A DNA stretch of 64,000 bases from NCBI GenBank assembly GCA_023634235.1, contig JAMKCF010000005.1, positions 434,001 to 498,000 on the forward strand, in the 5' to 3' direction. The first letter of the stretch is position 1; each line of letters starts with the position of its first letter. Of the stretch, positions 10,662-21,519 are shown piece by piece. The stretch comes from Pisaster brevispinus. Lineage: Eukaryota > Echinodermata > Asteroidea > Forcipulatida > Asteriidae. The notes beneath the pieces are model-generated. The model was not told the origin of the DNA. It searched no databases and saw only the letters and a program-made list of their open reading frames with translations. The position numbers were made by a program, and so were the translations under genes.

Positions 10662-13600
10662 TCAAGAGGTGGTCTCCAGTAATGCTTCTTGCTTCCTGTC
10701 AATGGTCACCATCTGAAGAACTGGCAGGACAAGTTGGAAAGCATCCTGGATGTATGATGTACTATTAGATGCCTATCAAAGTCAAAACCATGCAGAAATA
10801 AGTCAACTGTAACATTTGTTGTTAAGACCAGTGAGACAACCATCCCTTCAGATCATTTCAAAGAGCAACACTATTTTTCACAACTACCAGCACCTCATTT
10901 CATAGAGCAACAATATTTTGCTAAGCAAAAATAAGCAGGATACCAGTCACAGATGGTACATGAGGCATGCCATTTCGGCTGGTAACCTTATTCTGGTAAG
11001 CGTAATTTTGTTGTGCTGAAGTAGCTCTATGAAATTGGGCCCAGAACTTGTGAGTCAAATCTTCCTTGAACCCAATGATCCCAATTCCTTCCAACTCATA
11101 TTTGCATAATACTTTCAAACATAAGTGTGTACGTACAGGCACACTGTAAAGGGGTAGCCAGGGTAGGAACAAAGCAAGACAGGTCATGACCTTTGTGGGG
11201 GTCATATAAGAACTGACCTCTAGGTAGATGTTTGTGATGAGAGGATTAACATCTTCAGAGTTCTCATCATCTTGATTGGTTGCCTCTCGGTTTAAACATT
11301 CACCAAAGTTATTAGCCAGGTTACTGACCTCTGCAGCTAGGACACTAGTCAACCTAAGAAATGACATCAACAATAATGAGCAAAATAAACATATCATTAG
11401 TTTATGTTAAGCAAAACATTAGATTTGAATAACATGAAGTGAGGTTGATTATTTTTACAGCAATAGTCAAAATGTTCATTAGAGCCAGTTGCCTTTTACT
11501 TAATGTGAATAATTGGATGTAATAAATCCTGTAATATGGGAATACCGACATGGACAGCTCCCTCTATAGTTGGTATCTAGAAAAAATGCATCTCTTTGTC
11601 AAATTATTAATGTCATTGGTCGTGATCCCAGACTCTTATACGTATCCCTCATTGCACCATGTGTTGATTTTAATGTGGAGTAAGGTCTGTCATAGAAGCA
11701 TTGTGTCACTGCACCCTTTTTTTGTTAAGGTGGTGTCATAGATTAGTTTTTGTCAACATAATGCAGATTTATAGGTCAAATTGTTAATAAAGATACAATA
11801 TAAGTGGCCTGTGAAAGTTTCAGATGAGTACAGTGTCTACTTGTTGAGAAAACGGCAACGAAACTGTCACAGCATTTTCATCAAGAATGTCGAACCCATG
11901 ATGGATACCACAACATTCACATAAGGACATCACAGAAATTTGAACTTGCCTTAAAGTGAGTTTTGAAGATTCACATTTTTTTTACACACATTTATTGATT
12001 TCTTATCAACGGGGCCATTTCAGACTAAAACATTTTGCAAGATGCTTTATACCACCAATACCATCTTTATAACACATGAGCTTTTGGATAGAAAGTACAG
12101 CTTTTTTTTTGAGGTCATAACCGAAGTATGAAAGAACTGAATTCTTCACAATATCAGCAAGTAGCATTGTAAGCAGCCCACCTTCACTTCCCTATAATAG
12201 AATTTGTAAAACCATAGAAATGATGATCTCTTACTTTGAGAGGCTAGTGGCTCGTTGTACAGAACTCTTTCCTTGTTCCTTATCCTGAGGTAGAAGCATC
12301 AGCTCTGATGCTTTGTGAAATTGCTCTATCACTCTGGATGTGAACTCAGCAAGTATCTCCATAGCTTTAATGTGCAACTCCTAAACACAACGCAACAGTA
12401 CATGTAGTAACAAATGCACAATGCAACGGTACATGTAGTGATAAATGCAACATCTATTTACTCATTAGCAAGCCTTCAATTATACGATGGCCATGGAGGC
12501 CATGGCTTCTGTTGGTCTTGGCCTCGGTGCCCCCTCGTAAGTTTCCCATAGACTTAATCACAAAATTTAAAAACTGGCATTCCAGAATTTACAATATTTG
12601 ATATAATTCTAGCATTTGCCCTTCGTGTACAGTCAGGCACTGACCTTTATTTCTTGTTTCTGACCAGCTTCCTGTTTTGTCTTGCATTCAGCTAACCAAT
12701 CATGGGCTGCCTTCTGGACCTGAAGGAAAATAGTATGCATTAAATACTCCACATGAAGCATTAGTAACACAAAAATACAAGTACAAATTTGCAAAAAATG
12801 TTCCTCTAATTTCCACCTTGAAATTGAAGAAGTGCCTCACAAGTATTCTAGCTATGTCAAGATTCTTACTGAAAACAGCAATGTGCAGGAGAGAAGGAGT
12901 TATGTTTTAGACACAAAGAATAAGATTCAAATGAAAGAAAAACTATCCTTGTGTGACTTTGATTGCAAGCAGACTTACTGGGTTTTATTTCTTTAAGCAA
13001 TTCTTAACATGAACATTAACATTTGGGGAAAATAGGCAAGTCTGCTGCCACCTAGTGTTCCAAACATCTCCAAATAAATTTCTAGTTAATAATAAAGCAT
13101 CTGCAGACACACCAAACATTTTCAAGGAAAAATATATCAGATTGTCAGCTAAGCACAGGGAGAAAATAACATCCCGTATTCTATGATTTCAGGTTTAATG
13201 AAGTATCACAACATCTGGAGTGGACGATCTTACCCGCTGTAGTTTATCAGGAGTAGATGCTACAGTCACACCAAACAGATGTTCAGTTATTGCATTCACA
13301 AAGTCTTGCTCACTCCCTTCTGTAAATGAGTCCATTGGTAAAGACAAAGTCATGAGAAAGTTCAATATCAGAATTTCCTTTACACTTTTGAATAAACACT
13401 CACAAAATAAAGACTTCATTAGCTGTGAATCTAACATTTTTCATTCAGCAACTTAACAAAATATTTAACATTTCCCCAGAATTTAAATGTCTTCATAAAA
13501 ACCATCTTAAACTCATCAGAATTATTACAATCTTTCTCTTGAAAGGTTTATGCCTAAAACATCTAAAAGAAAACAATTAGAAGCAAAATGACTTAATAAT

Positions 13601-16600
13601 AAAAGTAATTACAACAGCAATGGTACTATCTGTCATTACAACAGCAATGGTACTATCTGTCATTACAACAGCAATGGTACTATCTGTCATTACAACAGCA
13701 ATGGTACTATCTGTCATTACAACAGCAATGGTACTATCTGTCATTACAACAGCAATGGTACTATCTGTCATTACAACAGCAATGGTACTATCTGTCATTA
13801 CAACAGCAATGGTACTATCTGTCATTACAACAGCAATGGTACTATCTGTCATTACAACAGCAATGGTACTATCTGTCATTACAACAGCAATGGTACTATC
13901 TGTCATTATAACAGCAATGGTACTATCTGTCATTACAACAGCAATGGTACTATCTGTCATTACAACAGCAATGGTACTATCTGTCATTACAACAGCAATG
14001 GTACTATCTGTCATTACAACAGCAATGGTACTATCTGTCATTACAACAGCAATGGTACTATCTATCATTACAACAACAATGGTACTATCTGTCATTACAA
14101 CAGCAATGGTACTATCTGTCATTACAACAGCAATGGTACTATCTATCATTACAACAACAATGGTACTTATCTGTCATTACAACAGCAATGGTACTATCTA
14201 TCATTACAACAACAATGGTACTATCTGTCATTACAACAGCAATGGTACTATCTGTCATTACAACAACAATGGTACTATCTGTCATTACAACAGCAATGGT
14301 ACTATCTGTCATTACAACAGCAATGGTACTATCTGTCATTACAACAGCAATGGTACTATCTGTCATTACAACAGCAATGGTACTATCTATCATTACAACA
14401 ACAATGGTACTATCTGTCATTACAACAGCAATGGTACTATCTGTCATTACAACAGCAATGGTACTATCTATCATTACAACAACAATGGTACTTATCTGTC
14501 ATTACAACAGCAATGGTACTATCTATCATTACAACAACAATGGTACTATCTGTCATTACAACAGCAATGGTACTATCTGTCATTACAACAACAATGGTAC
14601 TATCTGTCATTACAACAGCAATGGTACTATCTGTCATTACAACAGCAATGGTACTATCTGTCATTACAACAGCAATGGTACTATCTGTCATTACAACAGC
14701 AATGGTACTATCTATCATTACAACAACAATGGTACTATCTGTCATTACAACAGCAATGGTACTATCTGTCATTACAACAGCAATGGTACTATCTATCATT
14801 ACAACAACAATGGTACTTATCTGTCATTACAACAGCAATGGTACTATCTATCATTACAACAACAATGGTACTATCTGTCATTACAACAGCAATGGTACTA
14901 TCTGTCATTACAACAACAATGGTACTATCTGTCATTACAACAGCAATGGTACTATCTGTCATTACAACAGCAATGGTACTATCTGTCATTACAACAGCAA
15001 TGGTACTACATGTATCTGTCATTAGCAATGGTACTATCTGTCATGGAACTTACCAGGCTGATCCTCCGACTCCAGATCCTCTAACTGAAATGCATCCCTG
15101 ATCTCAATTAACTCTGTCTTCAAACTCTGAAGGTCATCCCCAGTGAGCGTGCTCAGTGACCCTTGAACTTTACTTTCACTCTGATTACTAATCATCTCTA
15201 GCGCTTCAAGGTGTGCCAGACCTAAAAAAATGGATTACAGACAGTATTCCAATCTGACATTCCACCGGGAACTACCAAGAAAGTTGACAAGAATTCAACC
15301 TGAAGATAAGTTACAGCATATGGTTCTTAACTATCTATCACTCAGAAAAAGGTACTGCCTTCAGAAACTGATGAATGAAAAGTACAACTTGAAATGTTGC
15401 CAACCTTTCCTGAGAATTGATATTACCAGAAATTGAAACAATTATAGACCATGTACTTTTTACAAAAGGATCGACTGTGTACATCCAAGGGCCGTTCTGG
15501 CAGGCAAGATACTACACTAGTCATATAGCAAATATTCCATTTTACGTTGTAATTTCCACATAAATTCAAGAGTTACAAAAATAAAAGCTGAACAAGTTTT
15601 GAGTTGTGCCCCCTTTTTTCATATCAGAGTTGATACAAGTCAGACAGTGCATTCTCCATAAAATACCAAACCAGTGTTTCCTCATTGAGCTTTGCACAAA
15701 TTGTGAAACCATGTGATGTCACAGGTTACATGGTGGTCTATATGCTGATATCCAACAACATTTGTGCCTAATGTAATGCAACTTTCACAAACTAAGTTCT
15801 TGATATGTCTTTTACACAAAACCAGAGCTGAATAAAACCCTAGTGTAGTTTTGTATAAACTTTATGGTCTTACCCTGGAATTGATCAAAAAGGAAGCCAA
15901 AGTGGGCCCTCTGTCGTTCTTTTTCCTCCTCTTCCAAAAGGGCAACTGTCTCGGCCTCCCTCTTGGCATCTCGTAATATCTGAAATCAAAACTTGGCATT
16001 AAATAACGAGCCAGACACTCATCTCAGCAGCGTACTGCACCAGCTATGAATAATACAATATAGAGAGCCCTGTTGGGGTAAAACCAAAATCCCATTGTGT
16101 TTTATCCACTATGATAAGTTTCAAAACCTCTAACTTTGTTTTTAATATTAAATAAAATGTTCTACTAGCTGTAATAAAATACTGGATTGTGGGAATAGTC
16201 TTGCATTCTTTGCTACCTAGTATGTATTAAATAATACAGACTCATTGTCCCCGTTTCCCCTTTCTAGCTAGGTCAATTCTTTCGACACAATTTAGGAACA
16301 ATTTCTGAATAGGTTGTACAAGTCCATACTTAGTATTTAGATTGTTCCTTCAAAGGTTAAAGCAATGGATGTGGAATCCCAATGTTTCTACTACAGTTTG
16401 AATACCAACAAGACTTGCAGGGTCTATTGAGAGAAATGAATATTGAGAGAAATGAATATTGAGAGAAATGAATGTTGAGAGACATGACCTGGATGTATCT
16501 AACATACCTCTGATAATCTTCCCTTCTCTCCACCAGCATTTCCCTTCCTCCTTATTGCTTCAGTATCTCCCTCCTGGAGTACATCCATTGTCTTACGTCC

Positions 16601-18694
16601 GATAGTCTCCAAAGCATCCAAGCCTCCAGTAACTGTCTTACCGACAACGCTGGTTATAGCTGATGCTCCAAATGACAAGAGTCCTTTGACACTAGATGAA
16701 GACTTTGCCTCTGCCTCACTCTCAGGAATCTCTCCTTCTGTTCAAATAATTAAGTTGATTAACTAAGACAGTATAGATTTTTTACATATATACACCTAAG
16801 GACATAAGTAGAAATCATCTGCTAAAAAATCATGTTGTTGTGTAACAAATGAGGAAGTGGTACATGAAAAAAAAAACATGATTATGCTACTATTGCAATT
16901 GAAATTGTTTGATAAACTTAAATCATCTTTGAGCAATGAAGAATGCCATTACTGATTTCCTGAACTATGCAGCTTAAGGCCAAACATTTCATTTCTTAAG
17001 AACCATCTTAGCTCCCTGGGGAGTATCCAGCCTGTGCTGCCAAATACCTAATCAATCACAAGAACCATCTCTGCCCTAACAGGTACCTATTTACCCCCTG
17101 GGTGTCTTGCTCAAGGACACAGGTGTCATGACCAGGATTCCAACCCACACCCTGATTAGGCACCAGAGTCCAATGCACTAAACCGCTCGGTTACAGCATG
17201 CACCATATTGGTGCTTTTCAAGTATTCATAATATGACAACCTTACCTTGTCCTTTGACATCTTCATCCTGATCTCTCTTTTCTCCATCTTCTGCTTTCCC
17301 CTCATCTACTATCTCCTCAACATCTTCCTTCTCATCTCCTTCACCTCCAGACTTTACAATAAACTGCTGTTCTTTCAGTTCTTGTTCTGACAATGTTTCT
17401 GGTTTTGGCACACCAAGAGATGTTTCAACATTCTCAATAGCTGAGCTCAAGCTGTGACCTGGTAAAAAAGGGTTTCAAAGTCTTTACAATTTCTTGTTAG
17501 CATCTACAGAAACTCCAAGTGTTTATTCAGCTTAAACCAACTTAAAAGAATTTTTAAACAAACTTGAATAACAAAGCTCCACCATTACTTTCTTTTATTG
17601 CATACCTAACCCTTTTAGATGTTTAATCTTTCACTTAATAAAGCGCCATTTCTGTTTTCGAACAGTAATATCTGATGAAATAAAAATACCAACTCATAAC
17701 ATTTCTTTGTAATATTAAAACAAATAAAATGTGCACAAATTTACATTTGTTTAGAATAAGAATGTACAGTACATGTTTCATATTGAACTAGAGGAAATGT
17801 GTCAGACGTACCAACTTTAGAGACTGATGACACCAGGGATGAACCCCATCCTCCCCATCCCCAGCCTCCACTAGACTTCTTCTCAATGGGTTTCTCCCCT
17901 GTCAGCCTACTTAAGGCTCCTGCCATAGATACCCCGGACTCCTCACAAGAACCACCTGCCGTTTCATCAGATGATAAAGGCACATCTTGAATGTTTCGGT
18001 CAATCTGATTTCCAGACTCTAATAAGGTTTTTTCATTTCCCTGAGAAACGGCTTCCTCTTCTTGCAAATCTTCATCCTCTGTTCTCACTTCAACATCTTT
18101 AGCACCTTCTTGTTTAGCATATTTCTGCAATTGAATTTCTTCCCTTGATTGACCTTCATCAGCTTGCTCTTCCAAATTAGCAGATTGTACATCGAGTTGT
18201 TCAAAGCTTTCTGTTAGGGGCTCTTTGACAGCTGGAGTTTTACTTTCATCCATGATCTGAGATTCACTTTCCATCCTTTGGGTTTTTGTATCCTTACTCA
18301 TTGTTTCTTCAGAAGATTTGGATTGTTCATTGTTCTCTGTTGACCAAATTTCATTCTCAGTTTGCTCTTGATTTGGAGGTGTGGGTTTCTCGGGTGAAGT
18401 CTCAACACTGACAGCTGGACTTTGTGGTTTAGAAACCTCAGTCTTGGCTTCTTTTTCTTCTTGTACGGATGTTTTCTTTTTCTTACCCTTCTTTCCTTTT
18501 GACTTCTTGGTGTTTGACTTTCCAGTATCTTGAGATTCCTTCTTGGTAGCTTCTTTATTTGAGGCACTTGCAGCAGATGGATCTGATGGTGATGTAGATG
18601 TTCCTCCTTCATGACTTGAAGGTGGGGCACTGTCTACTGTTTTACTTTCTTCATCTGCACTGTGAAAGGCATCATCGCTGTCAATTTCTGCCAT
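10662..18694 (-). CDS. FAM114A: FAM114A family protein (NOXP20-like), complete
   Basis: Ten coding exons on the minus strand: 18694-17812, 17458-17246, 16737-16508, 15979-15874, 15221-15054, 13319-13234, 12719-12645, 12380-12235, 11353-11218 and 10772-10662. All are GT-AG with joining phases and sum to 2,154 nt (717 aa plus stop). Residues 1-270 are acidic, Ser/Lys-rich and low-complexity. A Trp-rich GGWGWGGWGSS motif lies at about 274-284, as in vertebrate FAM114A1/A2. The conserved DUF719 region follows. It contains the TGGLDALETIGRKTMDVL segment, the HFGFLFDQFQG and LAHLEALEMISNQSESKVQ segments, TPDKLQ...AHDW, and a C-terminal helix ending SYIQDAFQLVLPVLQ. FAM114 proteins are cytosolic and Golgi/vesicle-associated with poorly defined function. 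Vertebrates have two paralogues; I cannot tell whether this is the single pre-duplication gene. Confidence 0.92.
12512..12562 (+). repeat. Dispersed repeat fragment in a FAM114A intron
   Basis: The segment around ggtcttggcctcggtg...gtttcccatagactt matches, in reverse orientation, the segment at about 48,161-48,203 in a FAT4-like intron. Only about 45 bp align confidently by eye. It is probably part of an old interspersed repeat. Confidence 0.45.
13606..15045. repeat. 27-bp minisatellite with 325-bp higher-order period
   Basis: About 53 tandem copies of a 27-bp unit (core ctgtcattacaacagcaa plus tggtactat) fill most of one FAM114A intron. The left 500 bp is nearly homogeneous. The right part alternates unit variants (ctatcattacaacaacaa type). 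An extra T occurs at exact 325-bp spacing (14,162, 14,487 and 14,812), that is 12 units plus 1 bp. The array ends within about 10 bp of the splice donor of exon 15221-15054. Because 27 is a multiple of three, long frames run through it on both strands. They are intronic and not genes. Confidence 0.95.
17010..17200 (-). mobile_element. tRNA-derived SINE (Leu/Ser-type head)
   Basis: On the minus strand the element starts near 17,195 with a box A-like segment (accgagcggtttagtgc). A box B-like gggttggaatcc, the motif gtgtccttgagcaagacacc and a body with taaataggtacctgttagg follow. The tRNA promoter boxes plus a non-tRNA body define a SINE. It sits in a FAM114A intron. tRNA-headed SINEs of this general kind are widespread in marine invertebrates. 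Confidence 0.7.
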
Positions 18695-19289
18695 CTTGGC
18701 GATATCTTTTGTTTTCTGTGGAAAGGAAAATGCAAATATCAGAACTTCATGAAAATCTTAAGTTTGTTTTTTAATTATAGACTCTTCTCACTGATGACAC
18801 ACCTCTATAGCAATGCGCAAAGTCTGCCATGCTGGAGTACCACATGGATGTGGAATTACACAAAGTGCCATCCAGCATTGCGTTTCATAACACGTTTGTG
18901 AAGTTCTAGAACTTCTAGTAAAGTACATGTGTTTATGACATGCTCCTACTAATGCTCCATCCAGCATGGTGAGCAATAAAACCGTGACGACATCTTTTCA
19001 TTGGTAATCATTTCTAGTGTGCAAGTTAAATACCTTTTTGGTGTTGCAATATGTATTGCAACTTACACCTTTTTTTCCAGGGTATACACTTATTCAAAAG
19101 AAACAGCAGAGAAAAGACTTATTTATAAAGAAGCGTATCTCATTATTGTGCATCAACAGCTGTCAGAGTGTCAGTAAACACATGGATGATGGAGGTACAG
19201 TGGGTTCGGTACAGTGTTTAGTCTTCTCACATCAACATTCACACAATGATAATTGTAACCCCTAGATCCTCCCGACAGTCGAAAGGGAC

Positions 19290-19610
19290 AAGCTAATGTT
19301 ATTGTTACTTAGCCCCACTACATTTTATGTTTAGTGTGGCACGTTTTTGACCATCTGGTTGTATCTGTGCGGTGTATAGGGCCAAGGGGAAGGGGACGTT
19401 TGACCGTCACCATGGATTGGAGATAGAACCCAGTCCATGGTCATGATGGTTTGACACACGACTAGAAAATCAGTTCTTGTGTCAGTCTTATTACCCATAA
19501 CTCTATGAGAGTCTATGCAGAGATCTCTCTTTGTTTTAGTAATGAGTTAGAGTAATCTAAATGGACGTATGTTATGACCACCTGGAGGCCATGTGGTGTG
19601 TATCTTCGTT
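19290..19610 (+). repeat. Dispersed repeat, copy 1 (next to FAM114A promoter)
   Basis: This copy shares with 20,765-20,990, in the same orientation, a series of blocks: a gttatcgttac-like start, gacaatctgg-like, ggccatggggaag-like, gtgtcagtctgattaccc, and taactctatgcagag followed by tctctctt and tagtaatgagttag. Divergence and indels suggest an old interspersed element. This copy lies in FAM114A intron 1, between the first coding exon and the non-coding first exon. Confidence 0.65.
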
Positions 19611-19781
19611 TGTTTTATTTCTGTCAGTATAAACTTTCCCTTTTTGGCAAGCATGGTGTATGGTCGAAAATGGTCGAACTTTCAACAAAACTAGGCCAAG
19701 TCAAAAATAAAAACAAATGTTCCTTTTCACTTAAAACCCCCCAAATAAGTGCACTTGCAGGTTTACTTCTAGAAGACTTAC

Positions 19782-19950
19782 CTTCCAATTTCAAGAGCCT
19801 TTGGAAGAAAAGTTCTTTCGTTGCCTTGTTTTTGTAAAAATAGCAGTGAAACTTCGTAACATCTCTTCTATTCGCCACGTCAACACGGAGCACGTAAATT
19901 GGACAAAATTTCACACGCAGCCGCGCGCAGCCAGCCAGCCAAAACACGAA
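19782..19950 (-). other. FAM114A: Non-coding first exon and promoter area of FAM114A
   Basis: A splice donor (gtaagtc on the minus strand) lies just left of 19,782. It is preceded by sequence that could join the acceptor before 18,716, so the ATG at 18,694 sits 22 nt into exon 2. The upstream part near 19,910-19,945 is locally CpG-rich (cgcagccgcgcgcagc), unlike the AT-rich surroundings, which suits a TATA-less housekeeping promoter. The transcription start itself is not determined, so the right boundary is approximate. Confidence 0.5.
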
Positions 19951-19959
19951 CAGCGCCCT

Positions 19960-20760
19960 CTGTAGTCCATTCTGGTAATGGATTTCCTGAAATCAACCGA
20001 GTTTCCGAGTGGGATTTTCAAATAGTCGGTTTTTTCCTCCCTTATTTTAATTTACAGCAGATATATCTGTTCGTCCATGATTTCCTATTTGGTACCCTTT
20101 CTTTACTTATAAATGACAAGCAAAATGACAGATTTTGTGGCTGGCCAAACAAGTAAGTTTAGGTTGTTGGTCGAGTGTTCTGGCCATGCTGCCCCAGAGC
20201 AGGCCGTCTGCTGACTAGCGATACAAATAGAGCTAATGATCCATTTGAAGGGAGATGTTATCTAATTAGCAAAAATTTATGAATGCCCCAAGAAGAAAAC
20301 AATGTAACACAAAGAGGGATGGGCATCTTTTGTTACCTACAGGTCAATACTCTGCAAACCATTCTCATTTAAAAGGTGATACAAGTGACAACTGTTTTGA
20401 AAGCATATTTTACATCGTTTATTATCAAGTTTAAAACATACAATTATAAATAAATTATAAATTGTAGTCTTTTTCTGGAAGCATTTTCTATGCCTTGTTT
20501 TTGGAGCATATTTTACACAAAGAGATCATAAAGAGCTTAGTTTCGATACACTTTAACAAAAAGCAATCATAAACTTTAAAAACATCACCACAAAAAAACA
20601 CAGAAAACAAGAAAATATTCCATCAGACCTAGGCTTAGAATAAAAATGAATATTAAATGAACATGCACTCCTACCCTTGTGGGGTGGGGTGGGGTGGGGG
20701 GGGGGTTGAGAGATAGCACCATGACCCCTGATGAAAGTATTAAGTTATGGGAATGTGATT
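19960..20760. other. Intergenic interval between FAM114A and PIBF1
   Basis: No exon is supported. It contains a G-rich run at 20,681-20,705 and, on the minus strand, an AATAAA at 20,418-20,423 that could serve the PIBF1 transcript if its 3' UTR runs through the tandem repeats. Confidence 0.4.
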
Positions 20761-20764
20761 ATCG

Positions 20765-20990
20765 TTAAGCTTAATTATCGTTACAGTTTTTGTTTGTTTG
20801 ACAATCTGGCTGAATCTAAGCAGAGTGGGGCCATGGGGAAGTTTGACATGCAACTAAGTATATTATTTCATGTGTCAGTCTGATTACCCTTAACTCTATG
20901 CAGAGGTCTCTCTTAGTCTTAGTAATGAGTTAGGGAAGTCTTAAGTGGATGTATGTTTGGGTACCAACTGATTTAGTTACGGGGTGTATT
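20765..20990 (+). repeat. Dispersed repeat, copy 2
   Basis: Second copy of the repeat described at 19,290-19,610, in the same order and orientation but missing about 70 bp of the middle. It lies between the FAM114A promoter and the 3' end of PIBF1. Confidence 0.65.
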
Positions 20991-21519
20991 GTTGAGTTTG
21001 GAATTCTCTGAGATTTTCAACTTTCTGTGCTGCTGTGCACCAGTAGAGGGGGGCCAGGGAAGGGTGGGTTGAGGTTGAGTGGATTGGAGGGTCTATCATG
21101 ACCCTGTTGCATATACCGTTGAGTAACGACTTCGCTGAGGTGTTCAACTTTCTATACTGCTGTGCACCAGTAGAGGGGGGCCAGGGAAGGGTGGGTTGAG
21201 GTTGAGTGGATTGGAGGGTCTATCATGACCCTGTTGCATATACCGTTGAGTAACGACTTCGCTGAGGTGTTCAACTTTCTATACTGCTGTGCACCAGTAG
21301 AGGGGGGCCTGGGAAGGGTGGATTGAGGTTGAGTGAATTGGAGGGTCTATCATGACCCTGTTGCATAGACTGTTGAGTAACGACTTCGCTGAGGTGTTCA
21401 ACTTTCTATACTGCTGTGCACCAGTAGAGGGGGGCCTGGGAAGGGTGGATTGAGGTTGAGTGAATTGGAGGGTCTATCATGACCCTGTTGCATAGACCGT
21501 TGAGTAACGACTTCGCTGA
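20985..21519. repeat. 127-bp tandem repeat overlapping the PIBF1 C-terminus
   Basis: Four copies start at 21,018, 21,145, 21,272 and 21,399 (exact 127-bp spacing), with a decayed partial copy on the left. They differ by only a few bases. The rightmost copy contains the last 43 nt of the PIBF1 coding sequence (21,477-21,519, minus strand) including the stop. The other copies are therefore duplicates of the C-terminal codons plus proximal 3' UTR. Confidence 0.9.

Noticed and set aside
13577..15101. Very long open frames on both strands (up to 493 codons) through the 27-bp repeats
   Set aside because: The unit length is a multiple of three with no stop, so frames stay open by chance. The region is an intron of FAM114A flanked by exons that join in phase.
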